Source: Dyadobacter sp. 3J3
Lineage (GTDB): Bacteria; Bacteroidota; Bacteroidia; Cytophagales; Spirosomataceae
Length of the DNA: 64,000 bases
Reading direction: 5' to 3'
Assembly: GCF_009801115.1 (NCBI RefSeq)
Contig: NZ_VTOL01000010.1
Span: forward strand, 124,001 to 188,000
The notes under the pieces were generated by a model. That model did no database searches. It saw only the letters and a program-made list of their open reading frames with translations, and was not told the DNA's origin. Position numbers and translations under genes: made by a program. Every line of letters begins with the position of its first letter. Within the stretch, counting starts at the first letter, position 1. This document shows, piece by piece, positions 18,607 to 27,137 of this stretch.

Positions 18607-20322
18607 ATGAACTTAAACTTAAAAGTAGATAAAACCCACCGCTACGACGCCATTGTAGTGGGCTCCGGAATGACCGGCGGGATGGCTGCGAAAGAACTTA
18701 CAGAAAGAGGTTTGCAGGTTTTGATGTTAGAACGTGGCCGTGAAGTGAAACATATCGAAGATTACGACACTGCGATGAAAGGTCCCTGGGAATTTCAGCA
18801 TCGTGGAAAAGTTTCTATTCATTCGGCAGAGGAATATTGGGCAAACAGCCGTTTTGGGAATCTAGCTAATGAAGAAACCGGTGAGTTTTTCACAGACGAT
18901 CTAAAAAATCCATATATCGAAAAGAGACCTTTTGACTGGATAAGAGCATATCATACCGGTGGAAAGTCGATGCATTGGGGACGTCAGTCTTATCGTTTCA
19001 ATAAAAATGATTTTGAAGCAAACGCCAAAGAAGGCATTGCCATCGACTGGCCGATTCGCTACGAAGACCTGGAACCCTGGTATACACACGTAGAAAAATT
19101 TGTTGGTATAAGCGGACAAAAAGAAAACCTGGAAGTTTTACCTGACGGGCATTTCCTTCCCGCTATGCCAATGAGCGCGCCTGAGCTTTATTTCAAAGAG
19201 CAGATGATGAAAAAACTTAACCGGCCAATTACCATCGGTCGGGTTGCAAATCTTACAAAACCGCAGCCCTGGCATACAGAACTTGGAAGGGCGTCGTGTC
19301 AGTATCGCAGCAAATGCAGCCGTGGCTGTCCTTATGGCGCTTATTACAGCTCCCTTTCCGGATCAATTCCTGCTGCCAGGAAAACCGATAAACTGACTAT
19401 TTTACATGATACGATTGCCAGTGAGATTATTTATGACGAAAAAACACAAAGGGCAACGGGCGTTCGTGTTTTGAACCAGAAAACACTGGCTGTTGAAGAA
19501 TATTTCGCCAAAATTATTTTCCTGAATGCTGGCTCGATGAACTCGGCTGCGCTTCTTTTAAATTCAAAATCACATCGTTTCCCAACAGGATTTGGGAATG
19601 ACAGCGATCAGGTTGGCCGGAATATTATGGACCATCATCTTGGTGTTGGCGCAAATGCGACGGTAGAAGGTTTTGAAGATGATTACATTTTCGGGCAAAG
19701 ACCAAACGCGCTTTACATTCCAAAATTCAGAAACTGGGGAACAGATAAACGTGATTATTTACGCGGATTTGGGTATCAGGGAGGCGCTAGCCGAAGTGAC
19801 TGGAAACGAGGAGTTACGGCGGACGGATTTGGCGCCACGTTTAAGGAGGATATGACCAAACCTGGAAACTGGGTAATGGGATTCGGTGGTTTTGGTGAAG
19901 TTTTGCCAAATCCGGAAAACCGCATGTATCTGGACAAAGACAAAAAAGATCCATATGGAATTCCGATGATCGTTTTCGACGCGGCTTTTGGTCCAAATGA
20001 AATTGCAATGCGGAAAGATATGATGACCGCTGCTGTGGAAATGCTGGAAGTTGCCGGATTCAAAAACGTCGCCGGATTCAATCGCCAGGATACGCATTTG
20101 GGATTGGGAATCCATGATATGGGAACAGCACGTATGGGTAAAGATCCGAAAACGTCGGTTTTGAACAAATTTAACCAGGTTCATGCAGCCAAAAATGTTT
20201 TCGTAACAGATGGAGCTGCCATGGCTTCTTCTTCTTGCGTGAATCCTTCAATTACCTATATGGCGTTGACGGCAAGGGCTGCTAATCATGCTGTTGAAGA
20301 ACTTAAAAAACAGAATTTGTAG
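18607..20322 (+). CDS. GMC family FAD-dependent sugar oxidoreductase
   Basis: A 571-aa catalytic subunit. The FAD-binding motif is YDAIVVGSGMTGGMAAKEL (about 13-31), with the second FAD region near 118-127 (GGKSMHWGRQ). The C-terminal GMC_oxred_C domain has HDMGTARMG and SSCVNPSITYMALTARAA, supplying the catalytic His and Asn. C231, C237 and C241 (CQYRSKCSRGC) could hold an iron-sulfur cluster as reported for bacterial glucoside 3-dehydrogenases. With the subunit-3 protein it probably oxidises a sugar, perhaps at C3, in the periplasm. Electrons would go to a cytochrome c, but no such gene lies here. The two genes form an operon closed by a hairpin. Confidence 0.92.
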   Translation: MNLNLKVDKTHRYDAIVVGSGMTGGMAAKELTERGLQVLMLERGREVKHIEDYDTAMKGPWEFQHRGKVSIHSAEEYWANSRFGNLANEETGEFFTDDLKNPYIEKRPFDWIRAYHTGGKSMHWGRQSYRFNKNDFEANAKEGIAIDWPIRYEDLEPWYTHVEKFVGISGQKENLEVLPDGHFLPAMPMSAPELYFKEQMMKKLNRPITIGRVANLTKPQPWHTELGRASCQYRSKCSRGCPYGAYYSSLSGSIPAARKTDKLTILHDTIASEIIYDEKTQRATGVRVLNQKTLAVEEYFAKIIFLNAGSMNSAALLLNSKSHRFPTGFGNDSDQVGRNIMDHHLGVGANATVEGFEDDYIFGQRPNALYIPKFRNWGTDKRDYLRGFGYQGGASRSDWKRGVTADGFGATFKEDMTKPGNWVMGFGGFGEVLPNPENRMYLDKDKKDPYGIPMIVFDAAFGPNEIAMRKDMMTAAVEMLEVAGFKNVAGFNRQDTHLGLGIHDMGTARMGKDPKTSVLNKFNQVHAAKNVFVTDGAAMASSSCVNPSITYMALTARAANHAVEELKKQNL

Positions 20323-20333
20323 CCAAAACTGAA

Positions 20334-20377
20334 AAAGGGAAGTGAGAAAAATGAATACATCTTCTTCACTTCCCTTT
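20334..20377. terminator. Bidirectional terminator between GMC gene and winged-helix regulator
   Basis: Perfect 12-bp stem AAAGGGAAGTGA / TCACTTCCCTTT with a 20-base loop, between two convergent genes (stops at 20322 and 20398). Confidence 0.75.
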
Positions 20378-20397
20378 ACATTATTCATGACTAATAA

Positions 20398-21294
20398 TTA
20401 AGAAACTTCAAGCCGGTAACCTACACCATGCACCGCACTAATTTTTATATGTAAATCTTCTGCAAGCATTTTTCTCAATCTGGAAACGAAAACATCTACA
20501 CTTCTTCCAACAACAATTCCTTCATCTTCCCAAACTGATTTCAGTATAAAATCTCTTTCCAAAACCTTGTTTTTATTGTTTGTGAAAAGATTGAGCAACT
20601 TCGCTTCCCGGTAAGTCAGATTGTAGATTTTTTGTTCCGAAACCAGAATTAAATTCGTCATATCAAGGGAGGAATTACCAAAATTTATTTTGTCATTAAC
20701 ATCATTTTTTGGATTATTATCATCCGCTATTTCCTCTTTTTTACTTCTTTTCCAAACAATAAAACCTAGCCCTGCCAGTAAACTTCCCACCGGCAAAATC
20801 CACCAGTTACCCGTTGCAGATGCAGTGTTTGTTTCAGGATAAAAACGTACTTTAAGGGTATAAAAACCTGCTTCCAGCTTGCGGCCACTACATGGAATAC
20901 CTTCTTTTTGATTTAAATCTTTATAATTATAGCCGAGGGTAATCATACTGCTTTCACAACCAAGCACCGAAACATCATAACCCCGATCTATTCCATGAAT
21001 CTTCAATGATTTTTGTAACAAATCGGGGAGTTTGTCATAATCAAAAAGTTTATCGATTTGAACCACAAATGTGTTTGCATCCTGTTGCTGAACCGGGGTT
21101 ATTCTGGATGTGGAATCTCCATTTTCTACCAGTAAAAGATGGGCAGTACGTCTCAAAGCAAGATTTACTTTTTCAGAAAACCTGACAGAATCATTATTCC
21201 CAGCCACTTTTTCAAATACCGAAAACACCAGCAAAATCATCATTAATAATGTGACTGCTCTATTTGTATTCAATTTCATTTCTCTGAAATTCAT
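20398..21294 (-). CDS. Membrane-anchored winged-helix transcriptional regulator
   Basis: A 298-aa protein, or 293 from an internal ATG at codon 6. It has a signal-anchor-like segment (about 12-30) and a periplasmic region (about 32-162) with two cysteines, C113 and C135. One TM (164-181, WWILPVGSLLAGLGFIVW) follows, then a linker and an OmpR/PhoB-type DNA-binding domain (about 205-298; LTYREAKLLNLFTNN, VVGRSVDVFVSRLRKML, VHGVGYRLE). This is a ToxR-like one-component regulator with the order reversed: the sensor is first and the DNA-binding domain last. The two downstream-positioned small secreted genes at 21336 and 21811 share its strand and lie upstream in the same probable transcript. Confidence 0.88.
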   Translation of the reverse strand: MNFREMKLNTNRAVTLLMMILLVFSVFEKVAGNNDSVRFSEKVNLALRRTAHLLLVENGDSTSRITPVQQQDANTFVVQIDKLFDYDKLPDLLQKSLKIHGIDRGYDVSVLGCESSMITLGYNYKDLNQKEGIPCSGRKLEAGFYTLKVRFYPETNTASATGNWWILPVGSLLAGLGFIVWKRSKKEEIADDNNPKNDVNDKINFGNSSLDMTNLILVSEQKIYNLTYREAKLLNLFTNNKNKVLERDFILKSVWEDEGIVVGRSVDVFVSRLRKMLAEDLHIKISAVHGVGYRLEVS

Positions 21295-21335
21295 GCTTTC
21301 GAAATTTTATTATAAACTTACCAAAACGACGTGAA

Positions 21336-21794
21336 TTAACATCCTCCCTTGTTTTTATTCAAAAATGGAAACCAGTTAAATATCGGGAACAACATAGAAT
21401 ACCTGACATATATTATTTTCCTACCCGAAATATCCTTTTTGTTGGCAGGTTCTATAATGATGTCATCCCCCACTTGCGCCGTTTTCAAAATCTCGGTCAA
21501 CTCAATACTACGAACTGAAAAATTACGCCCGTAAGCATTAACATCAACGATTTTCCCCTCTCGTCTAAGATAAGCGAAAAATGGCAATTCGGTTTTAGGG
21601 CTAGGTTTCGCGTTGATGTCAACCATAGTCAAACGACCATTTGTTACATAAACAAATTTTTCCGGTGTAGCCAATTTTCCATTTAAAAGTAACGTAACAC
21701 CGTTGGCGACGTTATTTTTAGGTAAAGCCTCAGAAATTGATATGGTAAAAGTGTAAAGCAGAATCACGGAGATTCTCATTATTTGATTTTTCAT
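21336..21794 (-). CDS. Small secreted protein of unknown function, paralogue of next gene
   Basis: A 152-aa protein with a signal peptide (about 1-24, ISVILLYTFTISISEALP). The mature part is a beta-rich domain: GRLTMVDINAK, LPFFAYLRREGKIVDVNAYG, ILKTAQVGDDIIIEPANKK and RKIIYV. It resembles the immunoglobulin-like C-terminal domains of Bacteroidota gliding proteins such as GldM, but that is only a loose impression. The neighbouring 21811-22218 product has the same motif order (GKLTV, GDLIVLL, EILV), so the pair look like an old duplication. It lies between that gene (16-bp gap) and the regulator gene (41-bp gap) on one strand. Confidence 0.65.
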   Translation of the reverse strand: MKNQIMRISVILLYTFTISISEALPKNNVANGVTLLLNGKLATPEKFVYVTNGRLTMVDINAKPSPKTELPFFAYLRREGKIVDVNAYGRNFSVRSIELTEILKTAQVGDDIIIEPANKKDISGRKIIYVRYSMLFPIFNWFPFLNKNKGGC

Positions 21795-21810
21795 GAAACC
21801 AGATATTTAG

Positions 21811-22218
21811 TTATAGAACAAGAATTTCATTGTATGGTAAAGCATATTGATTGTCCGTGGTCAGCAAAACAATCAAATCACCGCTTTTACATCTTTTCAA
21901 AATGTTCTCAATTGCGATTTGCTTAAATTTTGCATCAGAAAACATGACCAGTGTTTTGGAGTTTTTATCACGAATTGCTATCCGGAACGTGATTTTTTCA
22001 ATGGCCTTAGTACTCTTCTCACCAATTTCTGCTGTGCAAACGGTCAGCTTTCCAACGGTATTTTCTGCCACAGTGCTTTTACCTTTTTTGCTGTATTCCG
22101 TTACAATCATCTTATTGTTTAAGAAAGCAGCCGAGCAATTGCTGAATTTGTTTTGGGCCAGTGAAGGAGGCACTACGAAGGATAAAAAACCGGCAATCAA
22201 ATAAAATACATTTTTCAT
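21811..22218 (-). CDS. Small secreted protein of unknown function
   Basis: About 135 aa from the ATG at 22218, which gives a signal peptide (MKNVFYLIAGFLSFVVPPSL, cut near AQN). A longer frame reaching 22317 would put 33 unlikely residues before it. The mature domain reads GKLTVCTAEIGEKSTKAIE, ITFRIAIRDKNSKTLVMFSD and ILKRCKSGDLIVLL. It matches the order of elements in the adjacent 152-aa protein. It is the first gene of a probable three-gene unit with the membrane-anchored regulator. No function is recognised; a ligand or partner of the regulator is possible. Confidence 0.62.
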   Translation of the reverse strand: MKNVFYLIAGFLSFVVPPSLAQNKFSNCSAAFLNNKMIVTEYSKKGKSTVAENTVGKLTVCTAEIGEKSTKAIEKITFRIAIRDKNSKTLVMFSDAKFKQIAIENILKRCKSGDLIVLLTTDNQYALPYNEILVL

Positions 22219-22426
22219 GATCCTGTTATTAAAGTGAAATAAAACCCGAAAAGGGCACGGATCAAATGTATTTATGAAAATCAAGTTGAAAGTGAATCCT
22301 TTGTAAAAGATTGTCAATGAAATGTAAAAGTTTAATTTCTATTTATTTCATTAATAGTTCGCCTTCAAAAATTCGTCCCTATTAAAAAGAATGATATCTT
22401 GCAGTCTTGATAAAACTAAAATTCTG

Positions 22427-22912
22427 ATGTATAAAAAAATAATTCCCCTACTCCTGTTTGTCCTGATTGCAGGTACCGCTTTTTCTCAGTCTGCAATTGG
22501 ATTAAAAAAAATAGCTCCGTTTCAAATCACGCTTGCGAATGGAAAACCATTTAATTCTTCCCAGCTCGGTCCGGGACCAGTTGTCCTGATGTATTTTTCA
22601 CCCGACTGCGATCACTGCCAGAATTTCACGAAGGCGCTGCTTAAAAATTACACCGTTATGACCAACAAGCAGTTGGTTATGATTACTTTTCAATCGATGG
22701 AAATGATTAAAAAGTTTGAAAAAGATTATAATCTGGCTGCATATCCAAACATTAAACTTGGTACAGAAGGCACAAGTTATCTGGTTCAGAAATATTACCA
22801 GATCAGATCTTTTCCTTACCTGGCGATGTATGACAAAGGCGGGAAGCTGGTTAAAATCTATGAAGGAGAACAACCATACACTGAAATTTTTAAAACTTTG
22901 AAAGAGTTTTAA
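22427..22912 (+). CDS. Secreted thioredoxin-like (TlpA family) protein
   Basis: About 161 aa from the ATG at 22427, with a signal peptide (MYKKIIPLLLFVLIAGTAFS, cut near QSA). The upstream in-frame ATG at 22391 would put 12 polar residues ahead of it. The thioredoxin-fold domain has VLMYFSPDCDHCQNFTKALL with the redox pair C61-x-x-C64, and a later cis-proline region, RSFPYLAMYDKGG. It acts in the periplasm in thiol-disulfide exchange, for instance cytochrome c maturation or disulfide reduction. It is monocistronic and ends in a strong terminator. Confidence 0.87.
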   Translation: MYKKIIPLLLFVLIAGTAFSQSAIGLKKIAPFQITLANGKPFNSSQLGPGPVVLMYFSPDCDHCQNFTKALLKNYTVMTNKQLVMITFQSMEMIKKFEKDYNLAAYPNIKLGTEGTSYLVQKYYQIRSFPYLAMYDKGGKLVKIYEGEQPYTEIFKTLKEF

Positions 22913-22938
22913 GGGTAAGTATCAACTCGACTCTTAAC

Positions 22939-22977
22939 AAAAAAGCTTCGTTCGGATTCTCCGGGCGAAGCTTTTTT
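22939..22977 (+). terminator. Rho-independent terminator after thioredoxin-like gene
   Basis: Perfect 12-bp outer stem AAAAAAGCTTCG / CGAAGCTTTTTT with an inner CGG/CCG extension and a 5-base loop, starting 27 bp after the stop. Confidence 0.9.
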
Positions 22978-23042
22978 ATGATAATCCGGCTAACAAAAGT
23001 AAGATAACTTACTGTTAACGAAATTTTTAATAGTACCAATTT

Positions 23043-23426
23043 CTACAAAACCATTTCATTAAAAAGTCGATCCAATGTTAAACCGGCATCTTTACAAAAA
23101 CCGGGATGCACTTTTGATGTTTGGACAACGGTACTTCTGGTGGCGGTTAACCAGCGAAAACGAGAAGCAATCGGTAATTTCCCGATTGGACCCGCGGTTT
23201 TCCCTCCAATGCAAATGCGGCTTAAGGCTGCCAGATAATCTTCCATTTCTGAAATATCCAGCTTTCCCGAAAAAGCACTTAGGCGTTCAGTATCCACATT
23301 AATTTTACTTTGTAAAAAACCCTGTTTCGGGCAGTAGAGAATTACCCCTACATTTAAAAACTCTTCGCGCTCGACTCTGGGTACGACACGAATGACGGCG
23401 TACTCAAATAAGTGATATTCTTGCAT
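23043..23426 (-). CDS. DUF3037 family protein
   Basis: A 127-aa protein opening with EYHLFEYAVIRVVPRVEREE, then FLNVGVILYCPKQGFLQSKI, the DUF3037 signature. The rest is helical with a conserved GGKTAGPIG. It has no signal and no membrane segment. Its start overlaps the end of the HipA-like kinase gene by 23 bp (23404-23426), so the two are translationally coupled. DUF3037 proteins are recurrent partners of HipA-like kinase genes, but their activity is unknown. It could be an antitoxin, a substrate or a co-factor of the kinase. Confidence 0.82.
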   Translation of the reverse strand: MQEYHLFEYAVIRVVPRVEREEFLNVGVILYCPKQGFLQSKINVDTERLSAFSGKLDISEMEDYLAALSRICIGGKTAGPIGKLPIASRFRWLTATRSTVVQTSKVHPGFCKDAGLTLDRLFNEMVL

Positions 23427-24201
23427 TCTGCGCTTCTTTTACAAATACTTCTGAAACTGAAATTCTCGAAATTAAAAATTTGGCATAAGCCTGACGATGC
23501 TCGCCTGCTGTTTCAAACGGAGCATCACGGAGCAGCCAGTCGTCCGGGATAATCGAAACAATGGAATTAATTAAATCATCGGTCAATATTGCCCGAAAAG
23601 ATTCATCGACCGAATCCAGCTCTGAGGCTTGTGGCAAGAGAACATGATCTTTGATCTGAACAAAAGGACGTTTTGCCTGCTCCTCCCAATTCGTCCAGGA
23701 ATGATGAAAATATAGGGCTGCGCCATGATCGATTAACCATAATTCCTTATGCCAGATCAGCATATTGGTATTTCTTGCCGTGCGGTCAACATTCGTCAGA
23801 AGGCAATCCAGCCAGACAATCTGTGAGGCAAGTTTTGGATCGACAGTCGTTACTTGTGAGTCAAACGTGATCGCTCCGGACAGATAATGCATCGCTAAAT
23901 TTAACCCCGTGCTGGCTTTTAACAAATCCTGGATTTCTTCATCCGGCTCGGTCATACCAAACATTTCATCCAGATTGGCAAAAACAATTTCAGGCATTCG
24001 AAATCCTAATAACCTCGCAATTTCGCCACCAATCAGTTCAGAAATAAGTGCTTTCACACCCTGACCAGCGCCTCGGAATTTCAATACATATAAAAAGTCA
24101 TCATCCGCTTCTGCGATAGCTGGTAACGATCCGCCTTCGCGTAAAGGCGTCACGTAACGTATCACATTAACGGTTCTGAGCTGAAGTCCGTTTTTATTCA
24201 T
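23404..24201 (-). CDS. HipA-like kinase family protein
   Basis: A 265-aa protein with a compact HipA-type kinase pattern. There is a probable ATP-contacting lysine, K41, in DDFLYVLKFRGAGQG. The catalytic loop is TNVDRTARNTNMLIW (D139, N144), and LWLIDHGAALY has D158 in a DHG replacing the usual DFG. It is much shorter than HipA (about 440 aa) and lacks the N-subdomain 1, as in the stand-alone HipA_2 family. It is probably a Ser/Thr kinase. It is coupled to DUF3037 and has no HipB-type HTH gene beside it. Its upstream region (24202-24344) borders a 1.1-kb repeat array. Confidence 0.82.
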   Translation of the reverse strand: MNKNGLQLRTVNVIRYVTPLREGGSLPAIAEADDDFLYVLKFRGAGQGVKALISELIGGEIARLLGFRMPEIVFANLDEMFGMTEPDEEIQDLLKASTGLNLAMHYLSGAITFDSQVTTVDPKLASQIVWLDCLLTNVDRTARNTNMLIWHKELWLIDHGAALYFHHSWTNWEEQAKRPFVQIKDHVLLPQASELDSVDESFRAILTDDLINSIVSIIPDDWLLRDAPFETAGEHRQAYAKFLISRISVSEVFVKEAQNARISLI

Positions 24202-24344
24202 ATAAATTGTTTTGTAACAGTATGGTTTTGCATTTGAGCAACCAGATTAATAAATCAGATTTCATTGGGATGTAAAAGTAGTTGATTTGGGGATAATCAT
24301 TAATAGCGTTTGGCGCAATTACAAATAATGAGCATTGATCGGAT

Positions 24345-25425
24345 TTAATTATTTCGGTGCGCCGCACCTTTGGAAATGAGAAAATAGACGGCGTTTCTAC
24401 AAATATTCAGGTGCTCCGCACCATTGATAATTGAATGTTTTCAGGAAGTGACATATTGCAATAATTGTAGCGCGCCAGATATCCGAATTACAGAAAAAGT
24501 TCAACCACCGAAATATTTGTAGCCAGACAGATAGTCGAGTTCAGTAAAAGGTGCGGCGAACCGAAATATTTGTAGCTAACCAGATAAGCGAATTACAGAA
24601 AAAGGTGCACCGCACCGAAATAAGTATAGCAAGCCAAATAGTCGAAATTATAAAAAGGTGCAGCGCACCAAAATATTTGTAGCCAATCAGATAGTCGAAT
24701 TCAAAAAAAGGTGCAGAGCACCGAAATAAGTATAGCAAGCCAAACAGTTGTATTATAAAAAGGTGCAGAGCACAAAAATATTTGTAGCCAACCAGATAGT
24801 CGAATTCAAAAAAAGGTGCAGAGCACCGAAATAATTGTAACAAAACCAGATATTCGAATTCCGAAAAAAGGTGCGGCGTACCGAAATAATTGTAGCCAAC
24901 CAGATATTCGAATTCAAAAAAAGGTGAGGCGAACCGAAATAAGTATAGCAAGCCAAACAGTTGTATTATAAAAAGGTGCAGAGCACAAAAATATTTGTAG
25001 TCAACCAGATATTCGAATTCAAAAAAAGGTGCGGCGAACCGAAATAAGTATAGCAAGCCAAAAAGTCGAAATTATAAAAAGGTGCGGCGAACCGAAATAT
25101 TTGTAACTAACCAGATAAGCGAATTACAGAAAAAGGTGCACCGCACCGAAATAAGCATAGCAAGCCAAATAGTCGAAATTATAAAAAGGTGCAGCACACC
25201 AAAATATTTGTAGCCAACCAGATAGTCGAATTCAAAAAAAGGTGCAGCACACCAAAATATTTGTAGCCAACCAGATAGTCGAATTCAAAAAAAAGTGCAG
25301 CGCGCCGAAATAATTGTAGCCAACCAGAAATAGGAACTTCAAAAAAGGGTACGACGGACCGAAATAATTGTAGCTAAACCAGATATTCGAATTCCGAAAA
25401 AAGGTATACCGCATGGAAATAATCG
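24345..25425. repeat. Tandem array of about 20 palindromic units, period 53 bp
   Basis: Units are built on a 13-base imperfect palindrome of the type GGTGCrsyGCACC, followed by GAAATA and an AT-rich spacer with GTAGCCAACCAGATA and TCGAATT. Palindromes start at 24550, 24604, 24657, 24710, 24762, 24815, 24870, 24923, 24975, 25028, 25081, 25135, 25188, 25241, 25294, 25347 and 25403. Steps are 52-56 bp, mostly 53. A decayed unit sits at 24497, and two reverse-orientation copies at 24356 and 24410 begin the array. Two spacer types (TTTGTAGCCAACCAG and AAGTATAGCAAGCC) partly alternate. It fills the gap between a membrane-protein operon end (25435) and the HipA-like gene. The minus strand is stop-poor, which yields spurious ORFs of up to 171 aa. 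Confidence 0.95.
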
Positions 25426-25434
25426 ATCGATAAA

Positions 25435-27108
25435 CTAACTAAATTTGGGCTCCAACCAAAGTGCAGTAAAACACAAAACGAACGTCAAAAACCAGATCCA
25501 ATCCGGAATTCTGCTTTCATTTAAATGTTGCGACATTTGATCAGAAACTTTAATCACATCACTTAATTCCGATTGTAAAGTCAATCTGGTTTTCACAAAC
25601 TGATCAACTATTTTATTTTTGTAATTATCATTGAAATCCAGACTGTCGGTTACATTAATTTCTGAATCGTCGGAAAGTTTTAACCAGGAAGATTCAGAAG
25701 GAATGTAGCCGGCATCAGCACTTTGTTTATTAATGGCAGAATAATTAAGATGCACAGTATCAACACCCAGAATCATCGAAACAGGGTTATTTATTAGATT
25801 ATTAAATTTCAAATCGGTTTTAAAACCCCTGTAAAGAGGAGAAGTTACTTCTACATTTGACTCATAAGCAGGATGAATAGCCGCGATAACAGATGTCCAG
25901 ATATTGCCGTAAGAAATACTATCGCCGTTAAGTAAAGTTGGAAAGGTTTCATTCAGTAAGCTGATTGCCACTTTTCCTGTCGTTTTTTCAATAGCAACAG
26001 GATATTTAGGAACTGTCAAATATGCGTTTGAACTAGCAAAATCAAACGGCAGCTTTGTCAGCTCACCAATAACAGGCAATCCTTCTTCGTTAGATATTTT
26101 ATTTATTTGAAACCTAGTCCCCAATGCCTTATTGATCGTCGCAACATCGGTCGAACCGTTGGTGAGATTGATAAACAATATACTTTTCCCACCTGCCAAT
26201 GCTTTTTTTACTTGAATGTTGGAAGCATTTTGAGGACTGGTGATGATCACATCGGCAATTCCCGCTTTATTAAGCGTAAGCTTACTCCGAATATCTTTTG
26301 ATAAATTGGTAGAAAGCTCGACCGCATTTCCCCGGTTTCCTAACCAGGTCGCGAGACTCCGGTTTTCGAAATCCGGATTGTCCAATATGAATTGAAAAGT
26401 CAAAGGTGGTAATGGGCGGGCGAAAAATTGAATAGTCTCATGTTGATGCTCACCTAAAAACATCTCAACTTTTGTTCTTTTTTCAGTAAAAACAGGAAAT
26501 GATAAATTGAAAGATTGTATGCCCTTTTCGAGTCTACTACTATCCAGTGTCTGATTGCCAAACTTAACTTTCACCCATTGAGAATCCGCTGAATTGACCG
26601 ATCCGGTTATACGCTGAACTTGTCCTTTTCTAATAATTCCATTCCAGGAAATGGCTTGAATCTGGTCATCAGCAAAATACGGAATACGATTAATAATAAC
26701 AGAAGCAGTAATTTTCTGGCTCAAATCAGCAAAAAATGAAGGGCTAAAATCCTGACCAATCAGTGTTAAGGTATCAAAAGATTTTCCTTTTAAATTACTT
26801 TCGGAGAAAACTTCACGGATTTGCAAGCTGTCCTGGATTTTTTTTATTTCTGCTGACGGAACATCTTTTCCGGCAACAATAACTTTACCCGATAAAATAC
26901 TACTCCTGAAAACGGGTTGAAGAACGAATCCAGCGACGATCAACCAAAGTAAAAGATTTAAAAAGATTCTGATTCCAATTTTTTGATGGGAAAGATCCGG
27001 ACCGGAACTTCGCATCAAAAGCCATATTTGTGCACTACCAAGAAGAATAAGAAATAAAATCAAAACCAGATTTAGTGGCTCCGACCAGTTGAAATCAAAT
27101 GCAATCAT
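25435..27108 (-). CDS. Membrane protein with BatA-like architecture, last gene of MoxR operon
   Basis: A 557-aa protein with two N-terminal TMs (about 13-33 and 48-66), a large extracytoplasmic region (about 70-530) and a final TM (WIWFLTFVLCFTALWLEP). The middle contains VIITSPQNASNIQVKKALAG followed by GKSILFINLTNGS, a pattern resembling glutamine-amidotransferase-like domains of large aerotolerance-type membrane proteins. It is the last gene in the series and starts 29 bp after the previous stop. It probably works with the MoxR ATPase and the other membrane subunits at the cell envelope. There is no clear vWA MIDAS motif. The specific function is unknown. Confidence 0.72.
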   Translation of the reverse strand: MIAFDFNWSEPLNLVLILFLILLGSAQIWLLMRSSGPDLSHQKIGIRIFLNLLLWLIVAGFVLQPVFRSSILSGKVIVAGKDVPSAEIKKIQDSLQIREVFSESNLKGKSFDTLTLIGQDFSPSFFADLSQKITASVIINRIPYFADDQIQAISWNGIIRKGQVQRITGSVNSADSQWVKVKFGNQTLDSSRLEKGIQSFNLSFPVFTEKRTKVEMFLGEHQHETIQFFARPLPPLTFQFILDNPDFENRSLATWLGNRGNAVELSTNLSKDIRSKLTLNKAGIADVIITSPQNASNIQVKKALAGGKSILFINLTNGSTDVATINKALGTRFQINKISNEEGLPVIGELTKLPFDFASSNAYLTVPKYPVAIEKTTGKVAISLLNETFPTLLNGDSISYGNIWTSVIAAIHPAYESNVEVTSPLYRGFKTDLKFNNLINNPVSMILGVDTVHLNYSAINKQSADAGYIPSESSWLKLSDDSEINVTDSLDFNDNYKNKIVDQFVKTRLTLQSELSDVIKVSDQMSQHLNESRIPDWIWFLTFVLCFTALWLEPKFS

Positions 27109-27137
27109 ACACTATTCCCGGATATTTTCTTCCGGTT

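Noticed and set aside
19759-20184. A 141-aa minus-strand frame opposite the GMC gene
   Set aside because: It is antisense to the conserved C-terminal domain of the GMC enzyme, and no RBS or family supports it.
24541-25056. A 171-aa minus-strand frame with repeated Phe/Tyr/Leu-rich peptide, and shorter ones at 24753-24956 and 25232-25414
   Set aside because: They are translations of the 53-bp repeat; 53 is not a multiple of 3, so the frame cycles through every register and the resulting peptide is an artefact.
24345-25425. CRISPR array
   Set aside because: The whole unit is conserved, including what would be spacers, spacers are not unique, and there are no cas genes; the steps come from one tandem repeat.
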